Shown: positions 25,782 through 35,244 of the stretch, piece after piece
Layout of the letters: every line of letters starts with the position of its first letter
How positions within the stretch are numbered: the stretch's first letter is position 1
Source: VAZQ01 sp963739175
GTDB taxonomy: Bacteria; Pseudomonadota; Alphaproteobacteria; Rhizobiales; Xanthobacteraceae
Assembly (NCBI GenBank): GCA_963739175.1
Contig: CAVTZH010000008.1
Location: forward strand, 372,001-436,000
Length of the DNA stretch: 64,000 nucleotides
Reading direction: 5' to 3'
Notes under the pieces: generated by a model
What the model saw: the letters and a program-made list of their open reading frames with translations, nothing else
Told to the model about the DNA's origin: nothing
The model's database searches: none
Position numbers and translations under genes: made by a program

Positions 25782-27839
25782 GTGCCCTACGTTATTGCAA
25801 TTGATATTGGTGGCACCTTCACCGACCTCGTCGCGTGCGATGTCGAGTCTGGCGCAGTTGCCTACACAAAGAGCCCTACGACGTATGGTCGACTGGGCGA
25901 CGCTATATTTGACTGCATCCGCAAAGCCGAACTTGACGCACACGACGCAAGATTCGTGAAGCATGGCACGACGCTTGTGATCAATGCCCTGCTCCAACGC
26001 AATGGAGCCAAGTCGGCCTTGTTGGCGACCAAAGGTTTCCGCGACGTCCTCGAAATCGGACGCGGCAACCGGACACAACCATTCAATCTTCGGTTTCATC
26101 GCGAAGACCCTCTCATCCCGCGTGAGCTACGTTACGAGATCGAAGAACGTATCGACGGCGCGGGCCAGGTCAGAACGCCGCTGGCCGACGGGGAGCTCGC
26201 TCCTTTGGCCGAAGCGCTCCGGTCGGAACGGGTGGAGTCCGTCGCAATCAGCTTCCTAAACTCGTACCTCAAGCCCGATCATGAGCAGGCAGCGGCGGCA
26301 GAGCTGCGACGACTGTTGCCGGACGTTTTCGTCACGACTGGCACCGAACTGACGCGCGAGTGGCATGAGTTCGAACGTACAGCCACGGCGGCGGCCAATG
26401 CCTACGTCGGCCCGCAGGTGAGCAGATATATCGCCGAGTTCGATACTGGCTTGCGCAGCAACGGCTTCAACGGCTCCCTCCTCCTGATGGGCTCGCACGG
26501 CGGTGTCATCTCCGCCGAACGAGGGTGCCGCGAACCGATTACGCTCGTCGAATCGGGGCCGGTCGGCGGCTGCATCGGCGCCGCAAATTACGGGCACCTG
26601 CTCGGCGTCGACAATCTGGTGGCATTCGACATGGGCGGCACCACCGCGAAATGCGCACTGATCGAGCGCGGCCGCTATGCGGTCGAGTCGATCTATCACG
26701 TCGGCGGGCCCGATGCCGGCTTCCCAATCCGCGGCAACGTCATCGACATTCTCGAGGTCGGTGTAGGCGGCGGATCGATTGCATGGCTGGACGATCAGCG
26801 TCGCCTCAACGTCGGGCCACGCAGCAGCGGCTCGATGCCGGGCCCCGCCTGCTACGGCCGCGGCGGGGCCGAGGCTACCGTTACCGACGCCAATCTCCTG
26901 CTTGGCAGGCTGGACCCGGGCAATTTTCTAGGCGGCGAAATGACCCTTGATGAGAAGGCCGCGCGCAACATTATGAGCGAGCGCATCGGCAAGCCGTTGG
27001 GCTACGGCGCGAACAACGACGCGATCGTGCGCGCCGCCAAGGGAGTGCTGACGATCGCCAACCTGACGATGTCGTCGATCATCAAGAAGGTGTCGATCGC
27101 CCGCGGCTACGACCCGCGCGATTTCGCGCTGTTCTGCTACGGCGGAGGCGGTCCCCTTCATGGAATCGAGCTGGCCCGGGCGCTGAAAATCCCGCGCGTG
27201 ATCGTGCCACCAGAACCCGGCAACTTTTCCGCGATCGGCATGCTGCTCGCCGACCCGCGGATTGACACAGCGCAGACGTTTGTCGTTCGCCTCAATCCCG
27301 AGAACCTCGCCAAGGTATCGGCGATATACGCGGACCTGGAAGCAACTGGCCGCGCGGCCTTGCTGCGGGAGTTCGGCGATGGGACTATCACGATCGAGCG
27401 CCAGGCGGAGATGCGCTATAAGGGGCAACATCACTCCATCAAGATTTCCGTTCTCGAAACAGATGATGCGCCCAGGCTGAGAGCACGTTTCGACCAGGAA
27501 TACTTGCGGCGCTACGGCCACGTAAATCCAGAAGCAGACGTCGAAATTGTCGTGCTGCATTCCCTTGCAACACTTCACATGCAGCGGCCGGAAATCGCGC
27601 GCTTCGCCAAATCGGCAAACGGACACGTGACCAAGGAGCTCGGACGCCGTCCTATTTTCTTTCTCGAAGAAGATAGCTTCCTGCCGACCCAGATCTACAG
27701 TCGATACGCACTTAAGCCAGGATTCAAGGCGAACGGTCCTGCACTCGTTGTCGAATACGGATCGAGCACGTTGATCGGTCCGAACGACAGTTTCAAAATT
27801 GGCATGCTCGGGGAGATCGACATTGACTGCAACCATTGA
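25782..27839 (+). CDS. Hydantoinase/oxoprolinase family protein, subunit A
   Basis: 685 residues. The N-terminal AIDIGGTFTDLVACD (~residues 5-19) is the ATP-binding phosphate-1 motif of the ASKHA fold. AFDMGGTTAKCALI (~285) is the second nucleotide-binding motif and VGVGGGSIAW (~325) the third. The family (HyuA, oxoprolinase N-half, acetone carboxylase beta) hydrolyses or carboxylates lactam or ketone substrates with ATP. The start is GTG with AGAAGAGAAA upstream. The end overlaps subunit B by 17 bases, the usual arrangement. The enzyme is cytoplasmic. With two Bug receptors and a ThDP enzyme upstream, a cyclic amide or keto-acid pathway is plausible, but the substrate cannot be named. Confidence 0.93.
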   Translation: MPYVIAIDIGGTFTDLVACDVESGAVAYTKSPTTYGRLGDAIFDCIRKAELDAHDARFVKHGTTLVINALLQRNGAKSALLATKGFRDVLEIGRGNRTQPFNLRFHREDPLIPRELRYEIEERIDGAGQVRTPLADGELAPLAEALRSERVESVAISFLNSYLKPDHEQAAAAELRRLLPDVFVTTGTELTREWHEFERTATAAANAYVGPQVSRYIAEFDTGLRSNGFNGSLLLMGSHGGVISAERGCREPITLVESGPVGGCIGAANYGHLLGVDNLVAFDMGGTTAKCALIERGRYAVESIYHVGGPDAGFPIRGNVIDILEVGVGGGSIAWLDDQRRLNVGPRSSGSMPGPACYGRGGAEATVTDANLLLGRLDPGNFLGGEMTLDEKAARNIMSERIGKPLGYGANNDAIVRAAKGVLTIANLTMSSIIKKVSIARGYDPRDFALFCYGGGGPLHGIELARALKIPRVIVPPEPGNFSAIGMLLADPRIDTAQTFVVRLNPENLAKVSAIYADLEATGRAALLREFGDGTITIERQAEMRYKGQHHSIKISVLETDDAPRLRARFDQEYLRRYGHVNPEADVEIVVLHSLATLHMQRPEIARFAKSANGHVTKELGRRPIFFLEEDSFLPTQIYSRYALKPGFKANGPALVVEYGSSTLIGPNDSFKIGMLGEIDIDCNH

Positions 27840-29559
27840 CTCCACCAGCGTGCGACCGGCCCTAGACTCGTCCGCCAAAGTCGATCCCGTAACGGTCGAA
27901 GTGATCCGGCGGCGCCTGGTTGCGATTTCCGACGAAGTCGACGTCAACATCACCAGAACCGCGTTCAGTGCCTACATCTACGAATACAAGGACTATGCCG
28001 TTGGGATTGTCGATGCGAACGGCGATCTCATCTGCCAATGCACTGCAGGAATGCCGGTCTTCGTCGCGGACGTCATGCGCGCCGCGGTACAGGATGGCTT
28101 GTCGCTATATGGACCAGACAAGCTTCTTCACGGCGACATCATCTTCACGAACTACGCGGGCACGATCGGCCAACACCTCAACAACGTGACCATGTATACG
28201 CCGATCTATGCGTCCCAGGAGCCGGTGCTGGTCGGCTTCATGGTGGTCGTGATGCATTGGATCGATGTGGGCGGCCGGGATATCGGCTCGCTGTCCAAGT
28301 TCGCTACTGACATTTTCCAGGAAGGCATTCAGTTTCGTACCGTGAAGCTGCACTCACGGGGGGAGCCGGTTCTCGAGATCGTCCGCATGATCGAGCACAA
28401 CACCCGGTTCCCGATCGAGATGATGGGCGACATCAACTCGCAGATTGGCGGCTGCGTGATGGGACGCGATAGCGTGGCAGAGCTCGTTGGCCGCTATGGG
28501 GTGGCCACTTTCCGCGCAGCGCTGGACACCATTTGGGATCAATCCGAGGCCGAGGCACGCGCGGCGATCCGCGCCATCCCCGACGGGACGTACACCGCAG
28601 AGGCACTACTCGACAACGACGGGCTCAACCCCGGCTCGTTGTCCTGCAAGGTGACCATCGTTGTCGAGGACGACATTATGACCATCGACCTGTCGGAGCT
28701 CCCAGGCGAGGTCAAGGCCCCGATGAACGCCGGCCGCAGCGGGGGCGGCTCGACGGTGGCGCGGCTTGCGTTCCGCTATCTGCTATTGCCCGAAGGGGAC
28801 GCCAACGAAGGGACATTCCGACCGCTCAAGCTGATCCTGCCAGAAGGTACGATCGTCAGTGCGCGGCCGACCTCGGCGATGGGAGCGTACAATGCGGCGC
28901 TGCCGTTGTTGATTGATCTGGTCATACGCGCCCTCGCCCCGGCGATGCCAAATCGGGCGGCCGCCGCGCACTACGGGACCTTCTCAACGCTGGCCTATGC
29001 GGGTCGCTATCCGGAATCGGGGCTGTATTGGCAGTGCCACGATAGCGGCTTCGGCGGTTGGGGTGCACTCAATGACATGGATGGGCCCGGTCCATTCCGA
29101 ACAAATTGCCATGGCGACACGCGACTTATACCGATCGAAACACATGAAGCGTCGTATCCTTTCACGATCGAGAGCTTCAGCTTGCGTGCGGATTCCGGTG
29201 GCCCCGGGCAATTCCGCGGTGGGCTCGGACTCGAGCGGCGCTACCTGATGCTGGCGCCATGCCGCATCTCGACACGGTTCGAGCGCACACTGTCCCCTGC
29301 CTGGGGACTCAATGGTGGCAGCGAAGGCGCGCCCGGTCACGTGCTAATCGAGCGTGTCGACGGCACAACCCAGGTAGCGATGAAAGAAGCCGTCATGCTG
29401 GATGCCGGCGATCGGGTACGGATCTGGACCGGTGGAGGTGGCGGCTATGGTGATCCCAAGGATCGCGACCCTGAGCGTGTGCTTACTGACGTGAAGCGCG
29501 GTTATGTGTCGGCAGAGGCCGCGCGCGACATCTATGGTGTCGACGCCAACCGCGGTTAA
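27823..29559 (+). CDS. Hydantoinase/oxoprolinase family protein, subunit B
   Basis: About 578 residues. The conserved opening is PVTVEVIRRRLVAISDEVDV (~residues 20-40), followed by ITRTAFSAYIYEYKDYAVGI and ICQCTAGMP. Later GRSGGGSTVARLAFRYL and the C-terminal WTGGGGGYGDPKDRDPERV, the family's closing signature, are present. I prefer TTG at 27823, with GGGGAGA upstream; another TTG at 27799 is in frame. It works as a complex with subunit A, whose stop it overlaps. Together they couple ATP hydrolysis to opening of a cyclic amide or to carboxylation. Confidence 0.93.
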   Translation: MTATIDSTSVRPALDSSAKVDPVTVEVIRRRLVAISDEVDVNITRTAFSAYIYEYKDYAVGIVDANGDLICQCTAGMPVFVADVMRAAVQDGLSLYGPDKLLHGDIIFTNYAGTIGQHLNNVTMYTPIYASQEPVLVGFMVVVMHWIDVGGRDIGSLSKFATDIFQEGIQFRTVKLHSRGEPVLEIVRMIEHNTRFPIEMMGDINSQIGGCVMGRDSVAELVGRYGVATFRAALDTIWDQSEAEARAAIRAIPDGTYTAEALLDNDGLNPGSLSCKVTIVVEDDIMTIDLSELPGEVKAPMNAGRSGGGSTVARLAFRYLLLPEGDANEGTFRPLKLILPEGTIVSARPTSAMGAYNAALPLLIDLVIRALAPAMPNRAAAAHYGTFSTLAYAGRYPESGLYWQCHDSGFGGWGALNDMDGPGPFRTNCHGDTRLIPIETHEASYPFTIESFSLRADSGGPGQFRGGLGLERRYLMLAPCRISTRFERTLSPAWGLNGGSEGAPGHVLIERVDGTTQVAMKEAVMLDAGDRVRIWTGGGGGYGDPKDRDPERVLTDVKRGYVSAEAARDIYGVDANRG

Positions 29560-29721
29560 GGAACCCCTGGGACCGCCCACCCCAATCACGCTTGCAGCCT
29601 CACCTCTTGAGCGCGCAGCCGCGAGTGCTCAGTGCCGCCCCTCGCCTTTCGCGCTTGGTTCAAACACAGCCCTTCTCGCCGTCCACTGATAAATCGAAAC
29701 CCGCCCAACGTTGAAACGGCC

Positions 29722-31122
29722 GTGAACTCTTGGACCGACGTGTTTCGAGGACGGTTCGGCGCGTACACGCTGCTTCTGAACATCGGCGTCCTGTTTTTCG
29801 CCGTCGATAACTTCCTGATCAACACGCTGATGCCGTCGATCGTCGCCGATATCGGCGGCGTGGCGTTCTACGCCTGGGCGATGATGCTCTACTTGGTCGG
29901 TTCGATCATGGGGGCAGCAAGCTACGGGCCGCTGCGGGCGCGCCTCGGCGGGCGCTGGTCCCTTGCGATTGGCGGCGCCGTGTTCTCGCTCGGCGCGCTT
30001 GGTTGTTCGATCGCCGCGGTCATGGGGCAACTGCTCCTCGCACGGCTCTTTCAGGGCGTCGGCGGCGGCCTGATTCTCGCGGGCTCGATGGCTTTCACCA
30101 GCGTCCTGTACGGACCGCAACTTCGCAAATACGCGGTCGCCGTGACCAACGTGACCTGGATCATCGCAGCGATCGTCGGACCCGTGCAGGCCGGCGTCTT
30201 CGCCAATCTTGGCTGGTGGCGTGGTGCGTTTTTTCTCTATGTGCCAATCGGAGCGGCATTCCTGGCCGGTGTCCTGTGGATGATTCCGAAAAGCGCCGAC
30301 CAGGCGATGGCGGGGCCGCGTGCGCTTAGATTTCCAGTCTGGCGTATCGGACTGCTTGGGCTAGGTGTTCTGTGCGTGGCGAGCTCGGGGCTTACCGAGA
30401 CGCCGGCGCTACGTGCTGCGCTGATCGTCACGGCCGTGCTGATCGTCTGGTACGCCTTCAGCCGTGACGCTGAAGCCGGCAGCCGCTTGTTTCCTTCGCA
30501 ACCACTCTCACTTTCGCAGCCGGTCGGGCTCGCCTATTGGGGCCACATTCTTGTCGCTATGGCCTACGTCGCGGTGTCGATTTATCTGCCGTTGGTACTG
30601 ACGGTCCTGCACGGAATCCCGCCGCTTTACGTCGGATTGGCTAACGGCGTTATGTCGATTGGGTGGTCGATCGCGGCAGCGCTTTCGGCCGGGCTGCATG
30701 GCGGCCGCGAGCGCGTGGCGGTCATCGCCGGCCCGATCTGTCTCATGATTGGTTCGGTCGGGCTGGCAGTGCTGACCGCGTTCGGCGCGCATGTCGCCTG
30801 GGTCTTGATCTGTGCGCCACTGGTCGGCGTCGGCATGGGCATCTTCCACATCCACATGACGGTCCGCGCCATGGGCGCGGCGCGTGAAGGAGAGGAGAGC
30901 ATCACCGCCTCCTCGCTTCCGACCATCCGTGCACTCGGCATGGCGTTCGGAGCGGCGATCGCAGGGGCGATCGGTAATGTCGCCGGGCTGCAAGTGCTCG
31001 CGACACCGGAGACGGTGCGCGCAGCGGTGACCTGGGTCTATCTGGTCAACGCTCTGCCGCTGATCCTAGCGGCGGCCGTCGCAGCGCGGTTTTTTCAGAT
31101 CGCCGAGCCCGAGAGGAGCTAA
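29722..31122 (+). CDS. MFS transporter (DHA2-like drug/metabolite exporter)
   Basis: About 466 residues with 12-14 hydrophobic segments. Landmarks are FGAYTLLLNIGVLFFAVDNF (helix 1), PLRARLGGRW (loop 2-3 MFS motif, GxLxDRxGRR-like) and RLFQGVGGGLILAGSMAF (motif in helix 4). GTG at 29722 gives the family-typical N-terminus NSWTDVFRGRFGAYTLL; the frame is open to a GTG at 29632, and neither start has a strong ribosome-binding site. It follows the hydantoinase genes in the same direction, about 160 bases downstream, so it may move a substrate or product of that pathway, most likely outward. Confidence 0.88.
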   Translation: MNSWTDVFRGRFGAYTLLLNIGVLFFAVDNFLINTLMPSIVADIGGVAFYAWAMMLYLVGSIMGAASYGPLRARLGGRWSLAIGGAVFSLGALGCSIAAVMGQLLLARLFQGVGGGLILAGSMAFTSVLYGPQLRKYAVAVTNVTWIIAAIVGPVQAGVFANLGWWRGAFFLYVPIGAAFLAGVLWMIPKSADQAMAGPRALRFPVWRIGLLGLGVLCVASSGLTETPALRAALIVTAVLIVWYAFSRDAEAGSRLFPSQPLSLSQPVGLAYWGHILVAMAYVAVSIYLPLVLTVLHGIPPLYVGLANGVMSIGWSIAAALSAGLHGGRERVAVIAGPICLMIGSVGLAVLTAFGAHVAWVLICAPLVGVGMGIFHIHMTVRAMGAAREGEESITASSLPTIRALGMAFGAAIAGAIGNVAGLQVLATPETVRAAVTWVYLVNALPLILAAAVAARFFQIAEPERS

Positions 31123-31132
31123 AGCAATGAAG

Positions 31133-32155
31133 TCAGCGCCAGCCAAGGCCGGGCGCGACGTGTTTCAGGATCGCCTCGATGACGTGCGCGTTGTAGTCGA
31201 CACCCAGCTGATTGGGGACGGTCAACAGTAACGTATCCGCCTCCGCTATCGCTTCGTCCTTTTTGAGCTGCTCGATGAGGAGATCCGGCTCGGCGGCGTA
31301 ACTGCGGCCAAAGATGGCCCGGGTGTTGTCCCCGAGAGATCCGATCTGATCTTCGTTATCGTTGCCGCGTCCGAAGTAGGCACGGTCGCGATCGTCCACC
31401 AGCGCAAAAATGCTGCGGCTCACTGACACCCGCGGCTCGCGCGTGTGTCCCGCAGCCTTCCACGCCCCTCGGAACATCCGAAGCTGCTCCGCCTGCTGGA
31501 CGTGAAACGGACGTCCGCTCTCGTCGATTTTGAGAGTCGAGCTTTGCAGGTTCATCCCGAGCTTAGCCGCCCACTCCGCGGTGGCGTTCGTGCCGGCGCC
31601 CCACCAGATCCGATCGCGCAGGCCCTCCGAGTGAGGCTCGACGCGCAAGAGGCCATGAGGGTTCGGGAACATCGGCTGCGGGTTCGGGCGCGCGAAGCCC
31701 TCGCCGCGCAGCACCTCGAGCAGGACCTCAGTATGGCGCCGGGCCATGTCGGCATCGGTGCTTCCCTCCGGCGGGGCATAACCGAAGTAGCGCCATCCGT
31801 CGATCACCTGCTCGGGCGAACCGCGGCTGATGCCCAGTTGCAGGCGCCCGCCGCTGATGATGTCGGACGCACCAGCGTCCTCCGCCATGTACAACGGGTT
31901 CTCATACCGCATGTCGATGACCGCTGTTCCGATCTCGATGCGTTTGGTCTTTGCCCCGACCGCAGCGAGCAGCGGAAACGGAGAGCCGAGCTGGCGGGCG
32001 AAGTGATGCACACGAAAGTAGGCACCGTCTGCTCCAAGCTCCTCGGCCGCTACCGCCAAATCGATCGACTGCAAAAGCGCGTCCGACGCCGATCGCGTTT
32101 GTGAGTGGGGCGAAGGATTCCAGTGGCCGAACGAAAGGAAACCGATCTTCTTCAT
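31133..32155 (-). CDS. LLM-class flavin-dependent oxidoreductase (luciferase-like monooxygenase)
   Basis: 340 residues, a TIM-barrel flavoenzyme. The start MKKIGFLSFGHW is followed by AVAAEELGADGAYFRVHHFA (~residues 30-50), the LLM pattern ending in HH/HF residues near the flavin. GTAVIDMRYENPLYMAEDAG (~75-95) and LGISRGSPEQ (~105) are typical binding stretches, and WWGAGTNATAEWAAKLGMNL (~195) is the GxG block. ATG at 32155 is chosen over an upstream extension lacking similarity. It is convergent with the MFS gene (10-base gap) and divergent from a Bug receptor gene. It probably oxygenates an organic substrate with FMNH2 from a partner reductase not encoded here. Confidence 0.9.
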   Translation of the reverse strand: MKKIGFLSFGHWNPSPHSQTRSASDALLQSIDLAVAAEELGADGAYFRVHHFARQLGSPFPLLAAVGAKTKRIEIGTAVIDMRYENPLYMAEDAGASDIISGGRLQLGISRGSPEQVIDGWRYFGYAPPEGSTDADMARRHTEVLLEVLRGEGFARPNPQPMFPNPHGLLRVEPHSEGLRDRIWWGAGTNATAEWAAKLGMNLQSSTLKIDESGRPFHVQQAEQLRMFRGAWKAAGHTREPRVSVSRSIFALVDDRDRAYFGRGNDNEDQIGSLGDNTRAIFGRSYAAEPDLLIEQLKKDEAIAEADTLLLTVPNQLGVDYNAHVIEAILKHVAPGLGWR

Positions 32156-32475
32156 CAGAAATATGTTGTTGCGGTGGGACGGGATAGCAAGTGGACCAAT
32201 CGCCGAAGGGTAGGAAGTCGTGGGCGTAGGGCCCTGCTGTCGAGACGCCGGGAAGCCCAAGGCGAGATTCGCCCGGTGTTCGGATGTCAGATTGCGCGGC
32301 GACGAGCGACCACAGGTCATTCACAGCCGGCGCTGCTGGTTGCCATGTCAATTCTCTGGCCCGCTCGCAGCCGTCATTTACATTTGTAGGCATGTTTATA
32401 CAATTAGGCGAGCTCCGCCACGGTTTGATGTCGCGAGCAGTTTCGCCGCGATTGGTAGTTGGAAGGGATGAAACG
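32156..32475. promoter_or_regulatory. Divergent intergenic control region between the LLM oxidoreductase and a Bug receptor
   Basis: No gene is seen in these 320 bases. An AT-rich core at ~32377-32407 holds TTGTA (32384-32388) and TACAA (32399-32403), a 5-base inverted repeat with a 10-base gap, overlapping a TATACAAT element. This is the likely promoter and operator zone for one or both flanking genes. GGAAGGGATGAAACG precedes the Bug start. Confidence 0.35.
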
Positions 32476-33519
32476 ATGACAACGAATAGCAAATGGAAGG
32501 GCACGACGTTGCGGCTATCGTTGGCAGGATTGACCTTTATCGCCTTGTTAAACGTTGGGCACGCGCAAGATGCGGCGAATTTCTACAGAGGCAAGACAGT
32601 AGATCTCTATGTTGGCTATACCGTCGGCGCTGGCTACGATCTTTATGCCAGATTGGTTGGACGGCATCTCGGGAAACACATTCCAGGCAATCCAACCGTC
32701 GTTGTCAAAAATATGGAAGGAGCTGGAAGTTTGCGGCTGGTAAACTGGCTTTACTCTGCCGCCCCGAAAGATGGCACTGCTCTTGGGACATTCAGCCGCG
32801 GCGCGCCATTCGACCCCATTCTGGGCCGGACGGGCGCCAAGTTCGATCCGGTCAGGTTTGGATGGATTGGTAGCGCCAACAATGAGGTAAGTGTCTGCGT
32901 CGCAACGCGCGAGAGCAACGTTACCACTTTCGATGATCTGAAGAAGCAAGAGCTTGTCGTGGGCGCCTCTGGCATCACATCTGACGACAACACGTTTCCG
33001 CTTGTGCTCAACAAGATGTTCGGCACGAAAATGCGGGTGATCACGGCCTACCCCGGTGGGAACGAAATTGCGCTGGCGATGGAGCGCGGCGAAGTTGCCG
33101 GCCGTTGTGGCTGGTCTTGGTCGAGCTTGCTGTCTGCATACGCAAATTGGATCAAGGACAAGAAAGTCAATATTCTAGCGCAATTCGGACTGAGCAAACA
33201 CGCGGACTTGCCGAACGTGGCGCTTGTCACAGACTTCGCCCGCACCGACGCAGAACGTCAGGCGTTGCGTTTGGTTTTCGCACGACAGCCGCTCGGCCGG
33301 CCATTTTCCGCTCCGCCGGGACTTCCTCCGGAGCGGTTAAGCGCTCTCCGTCGTGCCTTCGATGCAACGATGATAGACAAGGACTTTGTGGCGGAGGCCG
33401 ATAAGGCAAGAATCGAAATTAATCCGATGAGCGGCTCGGAAATTGAGCAGTTGGTACGGCAAATCTATTCGGAAACACCGGCGGACGTAGCTAGCCTAGT
33501 CGCCGAAATGGTCAAATAG
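32476..33519 (+). CDS. Bug-family (TctC-like) substrate-binding protein, FYxGKT subgroup
   Basis: 347 residues. Signal peptide TLRLSLAGLTFIALLNVG with HAQ at cleavage. The mature part is ANFYRGKTVDLYVGYTVGAG, then YDLYARLVGRHLGKHIPGNP. These blocks closely match the receptor at 440-1465, so both belong to the same FYxGKT subgroup, distinct from the standard PGGxxD Bug proteins. ATG at 32476 has GGAAGG upstream. It is periplasmic with an unknown ligand. An alpha/beta hydrolase and a glutathione transferase follow in the same direction. Confidence 0.88.
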   Translation: MTTNSKWKGTTLRLSLAGLTFIALLNVGHAQDAANFYRGKTVDLYVGYTVGAGYDLYARLVGRHLGKHIPGNPTVVVKNMEGAGSLRLVNWLYSAAPKDGTALGTFSRGAPFDPILGRTGAKFDPVRFGWIGSANNEVSVCVATRESNVTTFDDLKKQELVVGASGITSDDNTFPLVLNKMFGTKMRVITAYPGGNEIALAMERGEVAGRCGWSWSSLLSAYANWIKDKKVNILAQFGLSKHADLPNVALVTDFARTDAERQALRLVFARQPLGRPFSAPPGLPPERLSALRRAFDATMIDKDFVAEADKARIEINPMSGSEIEQLVRQIYSETPADVASLVAEMVK

Positions 33520-33822
33520 CGTCGGGAAACCGAGCACGGTTATGACAGCATTGACCACCGGCGGCGATCGAAACGAGCCGTAGCGACTTTCACAAACTCC
33601 CGCGCGGCTGGTTTTCGGGACTCGTGAGCCGATCTAACCGTCAGGCAATACGAAGCTGCGGCGTTCACATCTAAGCGGCGTCTCCGGGATTTTCGGCAGT
33701 GCCACATCTCCAACTCCTAGCCCATCGTAGTTGAGCCTGGAGCGACGCTCATTCTATCGAAACCGATTGCGCGGCAAAGACACGCACGCCGATTCACATC
33801 GTGGCATCTCCCCTCCGCCGTT

Positions 33823-33837
33823 GACATACTGTATGTC
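33823..33837. promoter_or_regulatory. Palindromic operator candidate upstream of the alpha/beta hydrolase
   Basis: GACATAC-T-GTATGTC is a perfect palindrome with 7-base arms and a single central base, 53 bases before the hydrolase start. It overlaps a TTGACA hexamer at 33821-33826, so a bound repressor would block a promoter. It shares the ATAC/GTAT half-site with palindromes at 40.0 and 44.9 kb. The rest of the 370-base gap (33520-33889) shows no gene. Confidence 0.5.
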
Positions 33838-33889
33838 CTTCACTTCAAGCTGGTACGCACAATCCGGCACGATAACACACGGAGATTCC

Positions 33890-35143
33890 ATGGAGCGCCC
33901 ACCGCAACCCATCATGGACAAGCGCGGCGAACCGCATGTGCGCCGTTTCGGCGAACAGCGCTGGCTGCTTGACAACATCATCCGCGCCAATGGCATCGAC
34001 TGGGACCAGCCTCGCTCGCTCTATATGAGCGGGCCGTGCGGGGTCGAAGCCAATGCCGATTTCGCCGGAATTCGCGAGCGCGTCAAGAAGATGGCCGACA
34101 TCGGTCCGGCGTTCGAGGCGGTCGCGCGGCGGCGCGAAGCAAAAGCAATAGCCGCCGAGAAGGCCGACAATCCGGTCACGGCGCGTGACAACTACTTCAT
34201 GGCGGCCGTGCACTGGGGCGCGGCGCAATGGCCCTACGACCAGAACGACGAGACCAACGTCGCCTATCACCTCAAGAAGCGCGAGTGCTACACGAAATAC
34301 GCCGCCCTCTCCGATCACATCGTCGAGGCCGCCTGGATTCCGTTCAAGGGCACGGCGCTGCCGGCCTGGTTCCACCTGCCGCCGAACTATAAGGGCGGCA
34401 AAATCCCGGTGGTGGTCTCGGTCCCAGGCATGGACAGCTACAAGGAAATCCAGACCGCGCTCTATGGCGACCGCTTTCTCAATCGTGGCTTCGCCGTGCT
34501 GTCGATTGACGGGCCGGGCCAATACGAGGCACCGATGCTCGGCATCTATTTCAGCATGGACAACTGGATCGCCGCCGGCCCCGCAATCGCCGACTGGCTG
34601 GCCAAACGGCCCGAGGTCGACATGACAAAAGTCGCCGTCTCGGGAACGAGCTTTGGAACCTTCTTCGGCACCCTCGTGACGGCCTATGAGCCGCGCATTT
34701 CTGCCTGCGCGGTGATCTCGGTGTGCCACGAACCTGGATGCCACACGATCTTCGAGGAGGCATCGCCCACCTTCAAGAAACGCTTCATGTATATGGCGGG
34801 CATTACCGACGAAGCCGAGTTCGACAAGATGCGCAAAGGCATGACGTGGGAAGGCCACGCCGACAAGGTGCGTGTGCCTTATCTCTGCGTCGCCGGCGAG
34901 TTCGATGAGCTTAGCCCAGTCGAACATTCCGAACGGCTTGTGAAGGCGGTAAATGGGCCAAAGCGAATGGTGGTTTACCAGGAATCGCGCCATTCGGTCG
35001 GTAATGTGCCGTCGGCCAATCTCGGGCCAAACCCGCAGATCATGGTCGCCGACTGGCTGGCCGATCGCGCCGCCAGCAAGCCGTTCCCGAACGAGTACTG
35101 GTTCGTCCGGTCGAACGGACAGATCGACAAGAAACCGCTCTAG
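33890..35143 (+). CDS. Alpha/beta hydrolase (DUF1100/FrsA-like or 2,6-dihydroxypseudooxynicotine hydrolase-like)
   Basis: 417 residues. The N-terminal ~140 residues form a helical lid-like domain (RARDNYFMAAVHWG-type helices). The C-terminal alpha/beta hydrolase core has PVVVSVPGMDSYKEI (oxyanion strand, ~170), the nucleophile elbow VSGTSFGTFFG (~250, Ser in GTSFG), the Asp in CVAGEFDELSP (~335) and the His in YQESRHSVGN (~370). The catalytic triad is therefore complete. ATG at 33890 is preceded by CACGGAGATTCC. No signal peptide, so cytoplasmic. It is followed by a glutathione transferase 101 bases later. Members of this group cleave carbon-carbon or ester bonds in aromatic and heterocyclic degradation; the substrate here is unknown. 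Confidence 0.88.
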   Translation: MERPPQPIMDKRGEPHVRRFGEQRWLLDNIIRANGIDWDQPRSLYMSGPCGVEANADFAGIRERVKKMADIGPAFEAVARRREAKAIAAEKADNPVTARDNYFMAAVHWGAAQWPYDQNDETNVAYHLKKRECYTKYAALSDHIVEAAWIPFKGTALPAWFHLPPNYKGGKIPVVVSVPGMDSYKEIQTALYGDRFLNRGFAVLSIDGPGQYEAPMLGIYFSMDNWIAAGPAIADWLAKRPEVDMTKVAVSGTSFGTFFGTLVTAYEPRISACAVISVCHEPGCHTIFEEASPTFKKRFMYMAGITDEAEFDKMRKGMTWEGHADKVRVPYLCVAGEFDELSPVEHSERLVKAVNGPKRMVVYQESRHSVGNVPSANLGPNPQIMVADWLADRAASKPFPNEYWFVRSNGQIDKKPL

Positions 35144-35244
35144 CCGACATTCCCCAGACAAACTCTGAATCGGGACGATGATAACGACGTCATTTCCCGG
35201 AAACCATTGAGAGGCTTCGTGATGGAAGCGCAAGGAGGCCCCTG

